Assembly: GCA_002399815.1 (NCBI GenBank) | Contig: DHEJ01000005.1 | Coordinates: forward strand, 1-5,372 | Reading direction: 5' to 3' | DNA: 5,372 nt | Source: Acholeplasmataceae bacterium UBA4853 | GTDB taxonomy: Bacteria > Bacillota_I > Bacilli_A > Acholeplasmatales > Acholeplasmataceae | Shown: positions 1 to 5,372 of the stretch, piece by piece | Numbering within the stretch: the stretch's first letter is position 1 | Layout of the letters: each line of letters starts with the position of its first letter | Notes under the pieces: model-generated | Database searches by the model: none | Told to the model about the DNA's origin: nothing | The model's input: only the letters and a program-made list of their open reading frames with translations | Program-made: the position numbers and the translations under genes

Positions 1-27
1 GGAGACCGTTTATTTGGGACAAAATAA
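1..27 (+). CDS. 3' tail of an unidentified upstream gene (partial)
   Basis: The first frame is open from the window edge to a TAA at 25-27 and would end a protein in GDRLFGTK. This stop shares bases with the next gene's ATG (TAATG, 25-29), an arrangement typical of translationally coupled genes. The frame that starts at base 2 is also open from the edge, to a TGA at 32-34, and would end in ETVYLGQNNE, so the true frame is not settled. Nothing in so few residues identifies the protein. Choosing the first frame is inference from the TAATG overlap. Confidence 0.3.
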   Translation, partial: GDRLFGTK

Positions 28-242
28 TGAATGATTTAGTCAGATATTTAGTGTTTTGGGGTATCTTTGTAGTTGGATTTTATGCCAATTTTAGAATTCT
101 TCAAGCATTAGAAATAGAAAAATACTTTAAAAAGTATCGTCAGATTGAGATTCATTTAGCATATATTATCTTAAGTGTATTAAGTAGTTATTTGTTAGGA
201 AAATTCATTTTAGATATGATAGATTTATTTCCAGGGAACTAA
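27..242 (+). CDS. Small two-helix membrane protein, DUF1146/YwzB-like
   Basis: This 71-residue protein has two hydrophobic segments, about residues 6-28 and 45-65. They are separated by a short charged stretch, EIEKYFKKYRQIEIH. This layout, with an LQAL...EKYFKK...R pattern after helix 1 and a Y-I-L-rich second helix ending in FILDMIDLF, matches the DUF1146 family, whose Bacillus member is YwzB. The function of that family is unknown to me. Start: the ATG at 27 overlaps a possible upstream stop, and a weak GGGA (16-19) precedes it. The frame stays open to the window edge, so a longer N-terminus cannot be ruled out, although the family is short. Its last codons form the left arm of a terminator, and it overlaps the opposing yigZ gene by 18 bases. 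Confidence 0.72.
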   Translation: MNDLVRYLVFWGIFVVGFYANFRILQALEIEKYFKKYRQIEIHLAYIILSVLSSYLLGKFILDMIDLFPGN

Positions 243-815
243 AATTTCTTTAGTTCCTTTTTTTATGATTTTTTTAAATAAATGACTGTTTGTATCTAAT
301 AAAGTTTCATCGTCAATAAATGATAGTGTATAAGTTACATCAGTTAAATAGGATTTATCTAGAATGTGATTTGAAAATAATTGATCCATTAAGTTAATTT
401 TTTCATAGCTAAAAGTCACTTCATATTCAGTGGATAATACTTGTTTAAATAATTCTAATTTTTGGATGCATTCTTTAGTTGCTTGAGCATAGGCTCTAAT
501 TAAACCACCACTACCAAGTTTGATCCCACCAAAATATCTAACAACAACAGCATATACATTTTTAAGTAACCGTTGATTAAGCATTTCAAGAATTGGGATG
601 CCTGCCGTACCAGATGGTTCTCCATCGTCACTTGAACCTTGTGTATTTTCAAGGACATAAGCAGTACAATAGTGATTAGCCTTTGGAAATTTCTTTTTAA
701 TTTGTTTTAAGATGGGTAAAAAATCACTAGTAGATTCTACAGGAAAAATCATGGCTATAAATTCAGATTTTTCTATGATTAAGCTGTGTTCAACACTTTG
801 TTTGATTTGAAACAT
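225..815 (-). CDS. yigZ: YigZ/IMPACT (UPF0029) family protein
   Basis: This 196-residue protein has the full IMPACT-family layout. The N-terminal UPF0029 domain (about 1-115) carries SSDDGEPSGTAG at 61-72 and the signature RYFGGIKLGSGGLIRAYA at 93-110. A DUF1949-type alpha/beta domain (about 126-190) follows. Its length is close to that of E. coli YigZ and B. subtilis YvyE. The IMPACT domain is shared with eukaryotic IMPACT/Yih1, which regulates the eIF2alpha kinase Gcn2. In bacteria the role is not established, though nucleic-acid or ribosome-associated functions have been suggested. It is probably cytosolic, as no signal peptide or membrane segment is visible. The ATG at 813-815 has a good Shine-Dalgarno AGGTGA six bases upstream. 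The gene is read away from cca and ends tail to tail with, and overlapping, the DUF1146 gene. No terminator with a T-run is visible on its own strand just after the stop. Confidence 0.93.
   Translation of the reverse strand: MFQIKQSVEHSLIIEKSEFIAMIFPVESTSDFLPILKQIKKKFPKANHYCTAYVLENTQGSSDDGEPSGTAGIPILEMLNQRLLKNVYAVVVRYFGGIKLGSGGLIRAYAQATKECIQKLELFKQVLSTEYEVTFSYEKINLMDQLFSNHILDKSYLTDVTYTLSFIDDETLLDTNSHLFKKIIKKGTKEILVPWK
235..264 (+). terminator. Rho-independent terminator of the DUF1146 gene
   Basis: A perfect 9-bp stem pairs 235-243 (GGAACTAAA) with 249-257 (TTTAGTTCC) around a 5-base loop (244-248). Seven T residues follow at 258-264. The T-run is on the + strand only, so it terminates rightward transcription. 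The left arm includes the last codons and TAA stop of the membrane-protein gene. The whole structure lies inside the 3' coding end of yigZ on the other strand. Confidence 0.88.
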
Positions 816-821
816 GAGATA

Positions 822-827
822 TCACCT
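822..827 (-). promoter_or_regulatory. Ribosome binding site of yigZ
   Basis: On the minus strand AGGTGA lies six bases before the ATG. It is a near-consensus Shine-Dalgarno and fixes the yigZ start at 815. Confidence 0.75.
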
Positions 828-833
828 AAGAAA

Positions 834-842
834 AGTATATCA
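834..842 (-). promoter_or_regulatory. Probable extended -10 promoter of yigZ
   Basis: The minus strand reads TGATATACT, a TG-extended -10 (TATACT at 834-839). The hexamer 17 bases upstream is AAAAAC, a poor -35, so the element would rely on the extended -10. It predicts a transcript start near 827 and a very short leader that begins about at the Shine-Dalgarno sequence. This is moderate evidence from sequence only. Confidence 0.42.
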
Positions 843-860
843 CAAACTTTCCTTATGTTT

Positions 861-889
861 TTGGAAAAAAGCTAAGAATTTGATATAAT
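861..889 (+). promoter_or_regulatory. Sigma-70-type promoter of the cca-yhaM operon
   Basis: TTGGAA (861-866, four of six matches to TTGACA) lies exactly 17 bases before a perfect TATAAT (884-889). TG at 881-882 also makes this an extended -10. The predicted transcript starts near 896 and gives a leader of about 44 bases before the cca ATG. No hairpin or riboswitch-like structure is apparent in that leader. Confidence 0.8.
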
Positions 890-927
890 ATTTAATAGTG
901 TTTATTATTTGAAAACTAAAGCAGCAA

Positions 928-933
928 AGAGGG
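928..933 (+). promoter_or_regulatory. Ribosome binding site of cca
   Basis: AGAGGG lies six bases before the ATG at 940. It supports that start over the in-frame Met codon three positions further on. Confidence 0.7.
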
Positions 934-939
934 AAAATT

Positions 940-2088
940 ATGAGTTTAATGGTCGCTAAAAAGTTAATTAGAGATTTAAAGAAAAATGGCTATCAAGCTT
1001 ACTTAGTTGGTGGTGTTGTTAGAGATTTCTTAATGAGAAAAGAATTTAGTGATATTGATATTACGACCAATGCTAAACCCTTTGATGTTATGAAGTTATT
1101 TAAAACAATTCCAACCGGTTTAAAATATGGTTCAGTAACTGTACTTTATGAAGATTATAAATTTGAAGTTACAACATTTAGAAAAGATGGACCAACCTGT
1201 GATTTTAGACATCCGGATTCCGTGATTTATTCGAGTGAAGTTAAAGATGATATCGAGCGAAGAGACTTTACAATGAATGGTATTTTGATGGATGAACGTC
1301 AAAATATATATGATTATATTGGTGGTCAGCAAGATATTCATGATAAAGTGATTCGTGCAATTGGAGATCCAAATGCACGCTTTAATGAAGATGCCTTAAG
1401 AATTCTTAGAGCACTTTATTTCCAATCCAAATTAGGATTTAGTATTGAACCTAAGACAAAACAAGCTATGATGGATCATCGTTTATTGATTGCTAATTTA
1501 GCCAATGAACGAGTTCATGCTGAATTAATTAAGATTCTTCAAGGAAAATATTTAAAGCTTGCATTAGAAACAATGGTAGAAACAAGAATTCATGAAGTAC
1601 TACCAGGATTAGAAAAAGGTATTTTATTTACATCTAAACTTGAACAAATGCCTTTTATTGATACATTCTTTTCATTATCATTTACATTAAATAATGGTGT
1701 TATTCCTAGCGTATGGACATTTTCTAATATCCATCGCCATAAGTATTTAAAGGCTAGTGAAGTTGCATTAAAGGTTCCTGGTATGGTTGATAATGTAACG
1801 TTATATCACTATGGATTAGAAACCTGTTTACTAGCAAATAAGGTAAACTATTATTTAGGTAAGAGTAAACACTTATCAAAGATTATTACCAAAGTTTATG
1901 ATGAATTACCAATTAAGTCTGAATTAGATCTTGCATTAAGTAGTCAAGAAATTATGACGATTATGAATAAAAAAGCTGGTTCTTGGTTAGGTAATCTAAA
2001 AAAAGAAATGATTAATGATGTGTTAACGAAACACGTTTTAAATACTAAAGAGAGTTTAACAAAGTATTTAGAAAAAAAGAGGGGTTAG
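940..2088 (+). CDS. cca: CCA tRNA nucleotidyltransferase (class II, CCA-adding enzyme)
   Basis: The enzyme adds or repairs the 3'-terminal CCA of tRNAs, using CTP and ATP without a nucleic-acid template, in the cytosol. The 382-residue protein shows all class II head and neck motifs. These are LVGGVVRD (22-29) with the metal-binding DID pair D38/D40, KYGSVTV (62-68), TFRKDG (79-84), RHPDSV (90-95) and RRDFTMNG (107-114, ribose recognition). EDALR (150-154) is the amino-acid template (E, D, R) that pairs with the incoming C or A. ERVHAELIKIL (190-200) marks the neck. The C-terminal tail has LPIKSELDLALS (323-334) and GSWLG (347-351), as in Bacillus-type enzymes. The presence of one complete enzyme suggests a full CCA-adding activity, but C-only and A-only relatives share these motifs. 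It is the first gene of an operon with yhaM, and both tryptophans are TGG. Confidence 0.96.
   Translation: MSLMVAKKLIRDLKKNGYQAYLVGGVVRDFLMRKEFSDIDITTNAKPFDVMKLFKTIPTGLKYGSVTVLYEDYKFEVTTFRKDGPTCDFRHPDSVIYSSEVKDDIERRDFTMNGILMDERQNIYDYIGGQQDIHDKVIRAIGDPNARFNEDALRILRALYFQSKLGFSIEPKTKQAMMDHRLLIANLANERVHAELIKILQGKYLKLALETMVETRIHEVLPGLEKGILFTSKLEQMPFIDTFFSLSFTLNNGVIPSVWTFSNIHRHKYLKASEVALKVPGMVDNVTLYHYGLETCLLANKVNYYLGKSKHLSKIITKVYDELPIKSELDLALSSQEIMTIMNKKAGSWLGNLKKEMINDVLTKHVLNTKESLTKYLEKKRG
2078..2084 (+). promoter_or_regulatory. Ribosome binding site of yhaM, inside the cca 3' end
   Basis: AGAGGGG overlaps the last sense codons of cca (Lys-Arg-Gly) and lies five bases before the yhaM ATG at 2090. 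It points to tight translational coupling and sets the yhaM start. Confidence 0.78.
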
Positions 2089-2089
2089 T

Positions 2090-2989
2090 ATGGATCAAAT
2101 AATCGGTAAAGTTGAATCAATTAATAAAGGTGCAAACTATTGTAATGCATCGTTAGTTCTTGAGAATAAAGCACATTTCAATGTTAAGTTAACATTAGGT
2201 GATGATCAATTACTTCAAGTTGGTAAGGTTTATGTCTTTGAACTCGATAGTTTCTTAAGAGAAGATGTAACTCAATACAAAGCTAAAGACATGGTTCCAC
2301 TTGAAAATGCAGATATTTCTAAAGATGAAATGAACCGTTTGATTTCTGTATTCTATGATTTTGCCCCACTACCTTTAAATGAGATTAGAGTTGGTATTGA
2401 AGGATATTTAAATAAAATAGAAAATAAGATACTACATGATGTTACTAAGGCTTTATATCAAAAGTATGATACCTTATACTACATGCATCCTGCAGCAACC
2501 AAGTTCCATCATGCATATGTGGGTGGTCTTGCATATCATACCTTAACCATGTTAAAAGTGGCAGAAGCTATGTTAGGGGTATATAGTTATTTAAATAAGG
2601 ATCTATTGTTTGCAGCAACCATTTTACATGATATTTCTAAGATTAATGAAATGACTGGTGTCGATGGTGAGTATACTAAAGAAGGATTACTGATTGGTCA
2701 CTTAGTTATGGCATCTATTGAAGTTGAAAAGATTGCTGTTACATTAGGTTACGAACAAAGTGAAGAAGTGTTATTACTAAAACACTTAATTGTATCGCAT
2801 CATGGACAACTAAACTTTGGTTCTCCTAAAAAGCCTCAAACCGGTGAAGCATTATTATTATGGTTTATTGATACCATGGATTCTAAATTCACCGAACTTG
2901 AAACAGCATTAAAAGAGACAAACAGTGGTGAGTTTACTCAGTCCATTGCGGTCCTTGATAAAATGCGTTTCTATAAACCTAAATTTTAA
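2090..2989 (+). CDS. yhaM: YhaM-type 3'-5' exoribonuclease (OB-fold plus HD domain)
   Basis: This 299-residue protein is close to the length of B. subtilis YhaM (about 314). Residues 1-75 are beta-rich and fit the OB-fold nucleic-acid-binding domain. Residues about 135-265 form the HD phosphohydrolase domain. Its metal ligands are visible as H150 in GGLAYHT, the HD pair H180-D181 in AATILHDISKI, H204 in LLIGHL, H237-H238 in SHHGQ, and D261 in WFIDTMD. GEYTKEG (193-199) is also typical of the family. YhaM is a metal-dependent (Mn2+) 3'-5' exonuclease acting on single-stranded RNA and, for some members, DNA. It shortens RNA 3' ends in the cytosol. The gene starts one base after the cca stop and is followed by a strong terminator, so the operon has two genes. 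Confidence 0.94.
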   Translation: MDQIIGKVESINKGANYCNASLVLENKAHFNVKLTLGDDQLLQVGKVYVFELDSFLREDVTQYKAKDMVPLENADISKDEMNRLISVFYDFAPLPLNEIRVGIEGYLNKIENKILHDVTKALYQKYDTLYYMHPAATKFHHAYVGGLAYHTLTMLKVAEAMLGVYSYLNKDLLFAATILHDISKINEMTGVDGEYTKEGLLIGHLVMASIEVEKIAVTLGYEQSEEVLLLKHLIVSHHGQLNFGSPKKPQTGEALLLWFIDTMDSKFTELETALKETNSGEFTQSIAVLDKMRFYKPKF

Positions 2990-2992
2990 ACT

Positions 2993-3015
2993 AAACCTCG
3001 AAAGAGGTTTTTTTT
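2993..3015 (+). terminator. Rho-independent terminator of cca-yhaM
   Basis: A 7-bp stem pairs AAACCTC (2993-2999) with GAGGTTT (3004-3010) around a GAAA tetraloop (3000-3003, GNRA type). The T-run spans 3008-3015. It begins four bases after the yhaM stop. Confidence 0.9.
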
Positions 3016-3031
3016 ATGGAGTTTCATGTAT

Positions 3032-3062
3032 AAAAAAACTGGATAGATTTAACTATCCAGTT
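3032..3062 (-). terminator. Rho-independent terminator of the parvulin foldase gene
   Basis: A perfect 10-bp stem pairs 3053-3062 with 3037-3046 around the 6-base loop 3047-3052. On the minus strand it is followed by a T-run (A-run 3032-3038 on +, partly within the stem). It starts 12 bases after the TAA of the minus-strand gene, so it serves leftward transcription. Confidence 0.9.
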
Positions 3063-3074
3063 CATTTGTATGAT

Positions 3075-5372
3075 TTAATTACCATGTAAGACTGTGAAGA
3101 AGTCTCCATAAGATGCTGCATATTCTGCATTGTAAGCACGGTCATAGATTGTTGAACCTGTACCATCGATACCTTCGAAGTATGCATAGTTGAAGAATTG
3201 GTTAAAGTTTGCTTGACGTAATACTTGTAGTTTAGTATTCATAGCACTATCTTGTAATACAACATTACCATCGAAGATGAATAGGAATGCGATTTCTAAT
3301 TGTGCATAGGATGAGTCATAATATGATTGTGACTTAATTGTACTAAAGTATTTAGTAATTGCAGTTTGAACAGATGTAGGTAATGTAACAACACCTGTTT
3401 CTTCTTTTGATTCTTCAATGAAGATTAAGATTTGTTCCCAAGTTAGATTATTTGAATCATTGTTGTAACCAACTAATTTAGCTGATGTGTTATATGGGTT
3501 TTCAATCTTAGAAGTATATTCAGCAATTTCGCTTGTTGAGATTGCTTCTAATTTAGCGGAATCTGGGTGTGTATAACCAGTTGCTAAGATTAAGTGCCAT
3601 CCGAATCCTGATCGTACAACTGAGTTACCATCTGATAAGATTGTGTTTGCAGTAGTAATTGATGCTGGTGCGTATAATGGTAATAATGCATTAGCACGAG
3701 CAACCATTTCTTCTTTAGTAGGTTCTACACCACCAACAACTTCAGTAACTTCAGCTTTTACGTAATTAGCAAGTTGTAATGCATATTCGTAGAAGTCAAC
3801 ATCAAGACCTGATTGTTGAGTTGGGAAGTTTGTCTGGTTAGAGATTTCACCTAATGATTGATATTGAAGTTGTAAACCAGCTTTTTTATATGGAACCCAA
3901 ACGTCTTCACGGTTGTAGTTATTGATATAATCCATAATTTCTTCTGGAGTTGGGTTAGCAGGTAATGTTACAGTTGTTAATTCGTATCTTGTACCAGCGT
4001 TATATGCAGTTACAACTGCTTGTAATCCAGCTTCCATAGTAGAAGATAGTTTAGCACGTTTGTTAATTTCAACAATTAAACTTGAAACTAATACTTCTAA
4101 TGCATCACGTTCTGCTTGGTCTAAGTCATTTGGATTATCTGGTTTACCATCAAAGTCAAAGTCAGTAGAGATTAATAAGTGAGAAGCAGTAATGCTAACT
4201 TGTTCATCACGTAAGTTTTTAGCAAGTTGAGCAAATTTAGTATAAATGTTATTTGTTGGTGTATTGTCTTCGAAGTGAACAGTTAAGTCATTTCCGAATA
4301 AGTCTCTTAATTCAGTTTGAACAAACACTTTATCAATAGCATCAGCAGTAGCACTACGGCCATCACGAGCCCATGCACCAAATCCTAATAATAAGAAGTT
4401 ATCTAAACCAAGAGTTGCAGGGAAACCTGCTGATTCGTATTGACCAGCTAAGAATGGATTAACATATTGATCTTCGAATTGTTTTCTAAAATCTTCCATA
4501 TCTTTATCTGTGATTTCTGAAGCATATTCTTCTCTTAATTTTTGCATGAAGATTAAATCAAGCGCAGTAGATAATCCTAATGTTTCTTCTAAACTTTCAT
4601 AATAAGCATCAACAGTTAAATCTTGTCCGTTTACAGTAGCAACAACGTCGTTACCATTAAATCCTGTTGAACCTTTATATTCATTTTGGTTCTTATAGAA
4701 TTCACGAATTAATGGATCATAAATGTCTACTTGTACATCTTCATACTTTTCAGTAACTTTACTTTGAACATAAGCAGCAGTAAATCTTGCTTCAATTAAT
4801 GCTTCATATGCTTCAAGTTTAATTGCTTGAGCATTTGCATTGTCAGCAAATACAACTTTTTCTGAATCTGTTTCATCTAAAACATCTTCATCATTTGCAC
4901 GCTCATCGTTAAATAAGAATACTAAGTAAGGCACGCTTTCAAATGTTTGTACTTGACGTGAATAGGGTTTTGCATATGGATTACCATCTTCATCAACACC
5001 ATTACCACTGTCATATAAAACATCGGAATCCATGTTATATAAGTTTGTTCTTAATTCAGTAGCATTAGCAAGAATTGCATCTGTATATTTATAAGTGAAT
5101 GCTGCTTCTAATTGGCTACGAGTAATTACAGCATTTGCTAAGTCTTGAGCATATGTTGTATCATTTAAATCATCATAGATTTGTAAGAATACTGCTAATA
5201 CTTCATTGTTATCAGCTGAGTCATCAAGAATTAATGTTTGGTCAGTTGAAGAGTTTAAAGTATATTTAGCATAATATGTAGCAAACTCACTTGTTCTATA
5301 GTCAACAGTAGTGAAACTACCTTGAACCATATTTAAATCATCAACTAAGATAGTTGCTGCTTTAGCATGTGA
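3075..5372 (-). CDS. PrsA/SurA-like parvulin-type peptidyl-prolyl isomerase, exported (N-terminus outside window)
   Basis: The frame is open through the window edge, giving at least 765 residues. The Met codon at 5330 is probably internal, so the signal peptide or lipobox is not visible. Numbering below counts that Met as 1. Residues 229-290 begin VVATVNGQDLTVDAYYESLE and resemble the chaperone domain of PrsA/SurA. The parvulin domain opens with ASHLLIS (382-388, first catalytic His H384) and closes with FGWHLILATG (576-585, His H579). The two are about 195 residues apart, against roughly 90 in a compact parvulin. The acidic loop DFDFDGKPDNPND (390-402) follows the first strand directly, and no clear GGDLG motif is seen (SLGEIS, 492-497, may replace it). 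The visible protein has no cysteine, as expected for an extracytoplasmic protein. Such proteins fold exported proteins at the outer membrane face. It is convergent with yhaM. The family assignment is firm, but activity is inferred. Confidence 0.85.
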   Translation of the reverse strand, partial: SHAKAATILVDDLNMVQGSFTTVDYRTSEFATYYAKYTLNSSTDQTLILDDSADNNEVLAVFLQIYDDLNDTTYAQDLANAVITRSQLEAAFTYKYTDAILANATELRTNLYNMDSDVLYDSGNGVDEDGNPYAKPYSRQVQTFESVPYLVFLFNDERANDEDVLDETDSEKVVFADNANAQAIKLEAYEALIEARFTAAYVQSKVTEKYEDVQVDIYDPLIREFYKNQNEYKGSTGFNGNDVVATVNGQDLTVDAYYESLEETLGLSTALDLIFMQKLREEYASEITDKDMEDFRKQFEDQYVNPFLAGQYESAGFPATLGLDNFLLLGFGAWARDGRSATADAIDKVFVQTELRDLFGNDLTVHFEDNTPTNNIYTKFAQLAKNLRDEQVSITASHLLISTDFDFDGKPDNPNDLDQAERDALEVLVSSLIVEINKRAKLSSTMEAGLQAVVTAYNAGTRYELTTVTLPANPTPEEIMDYINNYNREDVWVPYKKAGLQLQYQSLGEISNQTNFPTQQSGLDVDFYEYALQLANYVKAEVTEVVGGVEPTKEEMVARANALLPLYAPASITTANTILSDGNSVVRSGFGWHLILATGYTHPDSAKLEAISTSEIAEYTSKIENPYNTSAKLVGYNNDSNNLTWEQILIFIEESKEETGVVTLPTSVQTAITKYFSTIKSQSYYDSSYAQLEIAFLFIFDGNVVLQDSAMNTKLQVLRQANFNQFFNYAYFEGIDGTGSTIYDRAYNAEYAASYGDFFTVLHGN

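Noticed and set aside
816..939. A riboswitch or small RNA gene in the divergent intergenic region
   Set aside because: After the two promoters and ribosome binding sites are placed, only short AT-rich leaders remain. I see no stable hairpin, terminator or conserved aptamer motif.
1132..1341. Open frame of 69 codons on the minus strand within cca
   Set aside because: It lies wholly inside the highly conserved catalytic part of cca. It has no ribosome binding site I can see, and its isoleucine-rich, low-complexity product resembles nothing known, so it is a shadow of the real gene.
5328..5330. ATG at 5330 as the true start of the foldase gene
   Set aside because: The frame continues without a stop for 14 more codons to the window edge. 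There is no ribosome binding site before this ATG and no signal peptide after it, which an exported foldase would need. The start must lie outside.
3075..5372. Large polar, Thr/Ala/Asp-rich protein as a novel adhesin or toxin
   Set aside because: The ATVNG...LTVDAYYESL segment and the paired ASHLLIS and GWHLIL strands with their histidines fit the PrsA/SurA foldase architecture better. No adhesin repeat or toxin motif is visible.
1..5372. A hidden defence, mobile or CRISPR-type system
   Set aside because: No transposase, integrase, nuclease cassette, direct-repeat array or inverted-repeat ends were seen. All genes except the edge fragment belong to common housekeeping families.

Overview
This window looks like an ordinary chromosomal stretch of a low-GC, wall-less or Firmicutes-related bacterium, most likely Acholeplasma or a close relative (Acholeplasmatales/Izemoplasmatales). 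The DNA is visibly AT-rich and the proteins are Mollicutes/Firmicutes-like. All nine tryptophan codons in the five main genes are TGG, and no gene needs TGA to be read through. That argues for the standard code and against Mycoplasma or Spiroplasma. The genus assignment is inference.

Layout. At the left edge is the tail of an unidentified gene, then a small two-helix membrane protein of the DUF1146/YwzB type (27-242, +). Tail to tail with it, overlapping by 18 bases, is a YigZ/IMPACT-family protein (225-815, -). The terminator of the membrane-protein gene lies partly inside the last codons of the yigZ gene. A 124-base intergenic region (816-939) carries back-to-back divergent promoters. The rightward one drives a tight two-gene operon: the tRNA CCA-adding enzyme (cca, 940-2088) and, after one base, the YhaM-type 3'-5' exoribonuclease (2090-2989). 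Two hairpin terminators, one per strand, then separate this operon from a large convergent gene (3075 to beyond 5372, -). That gene encodes a PrsA/SurA-like parvulin-type foldase whose N-terminus lies outside the window.

How the genes fit together. cca and yhaM both act on RNA 3' ends, one building and repairing the tRNA CCA tail and the other trimming RNA, and they are probably co-expressed. The foldase acts outside the membrane on exported proteins. From memory, yhaM also lies close to prsA in Bacillus subtilis, so the pairing may be an old Firmicutes neighbourhood rather than chance.

I found no mobile element, CRISPR array, tRNA or rRNA gene, riboswitch, or defence-type cassette. The most unusual items are the terminator embedded in the opposing coding sequence, and the enlarged parvulin domain with a DxDxDG acidic loop directly after its first strand.
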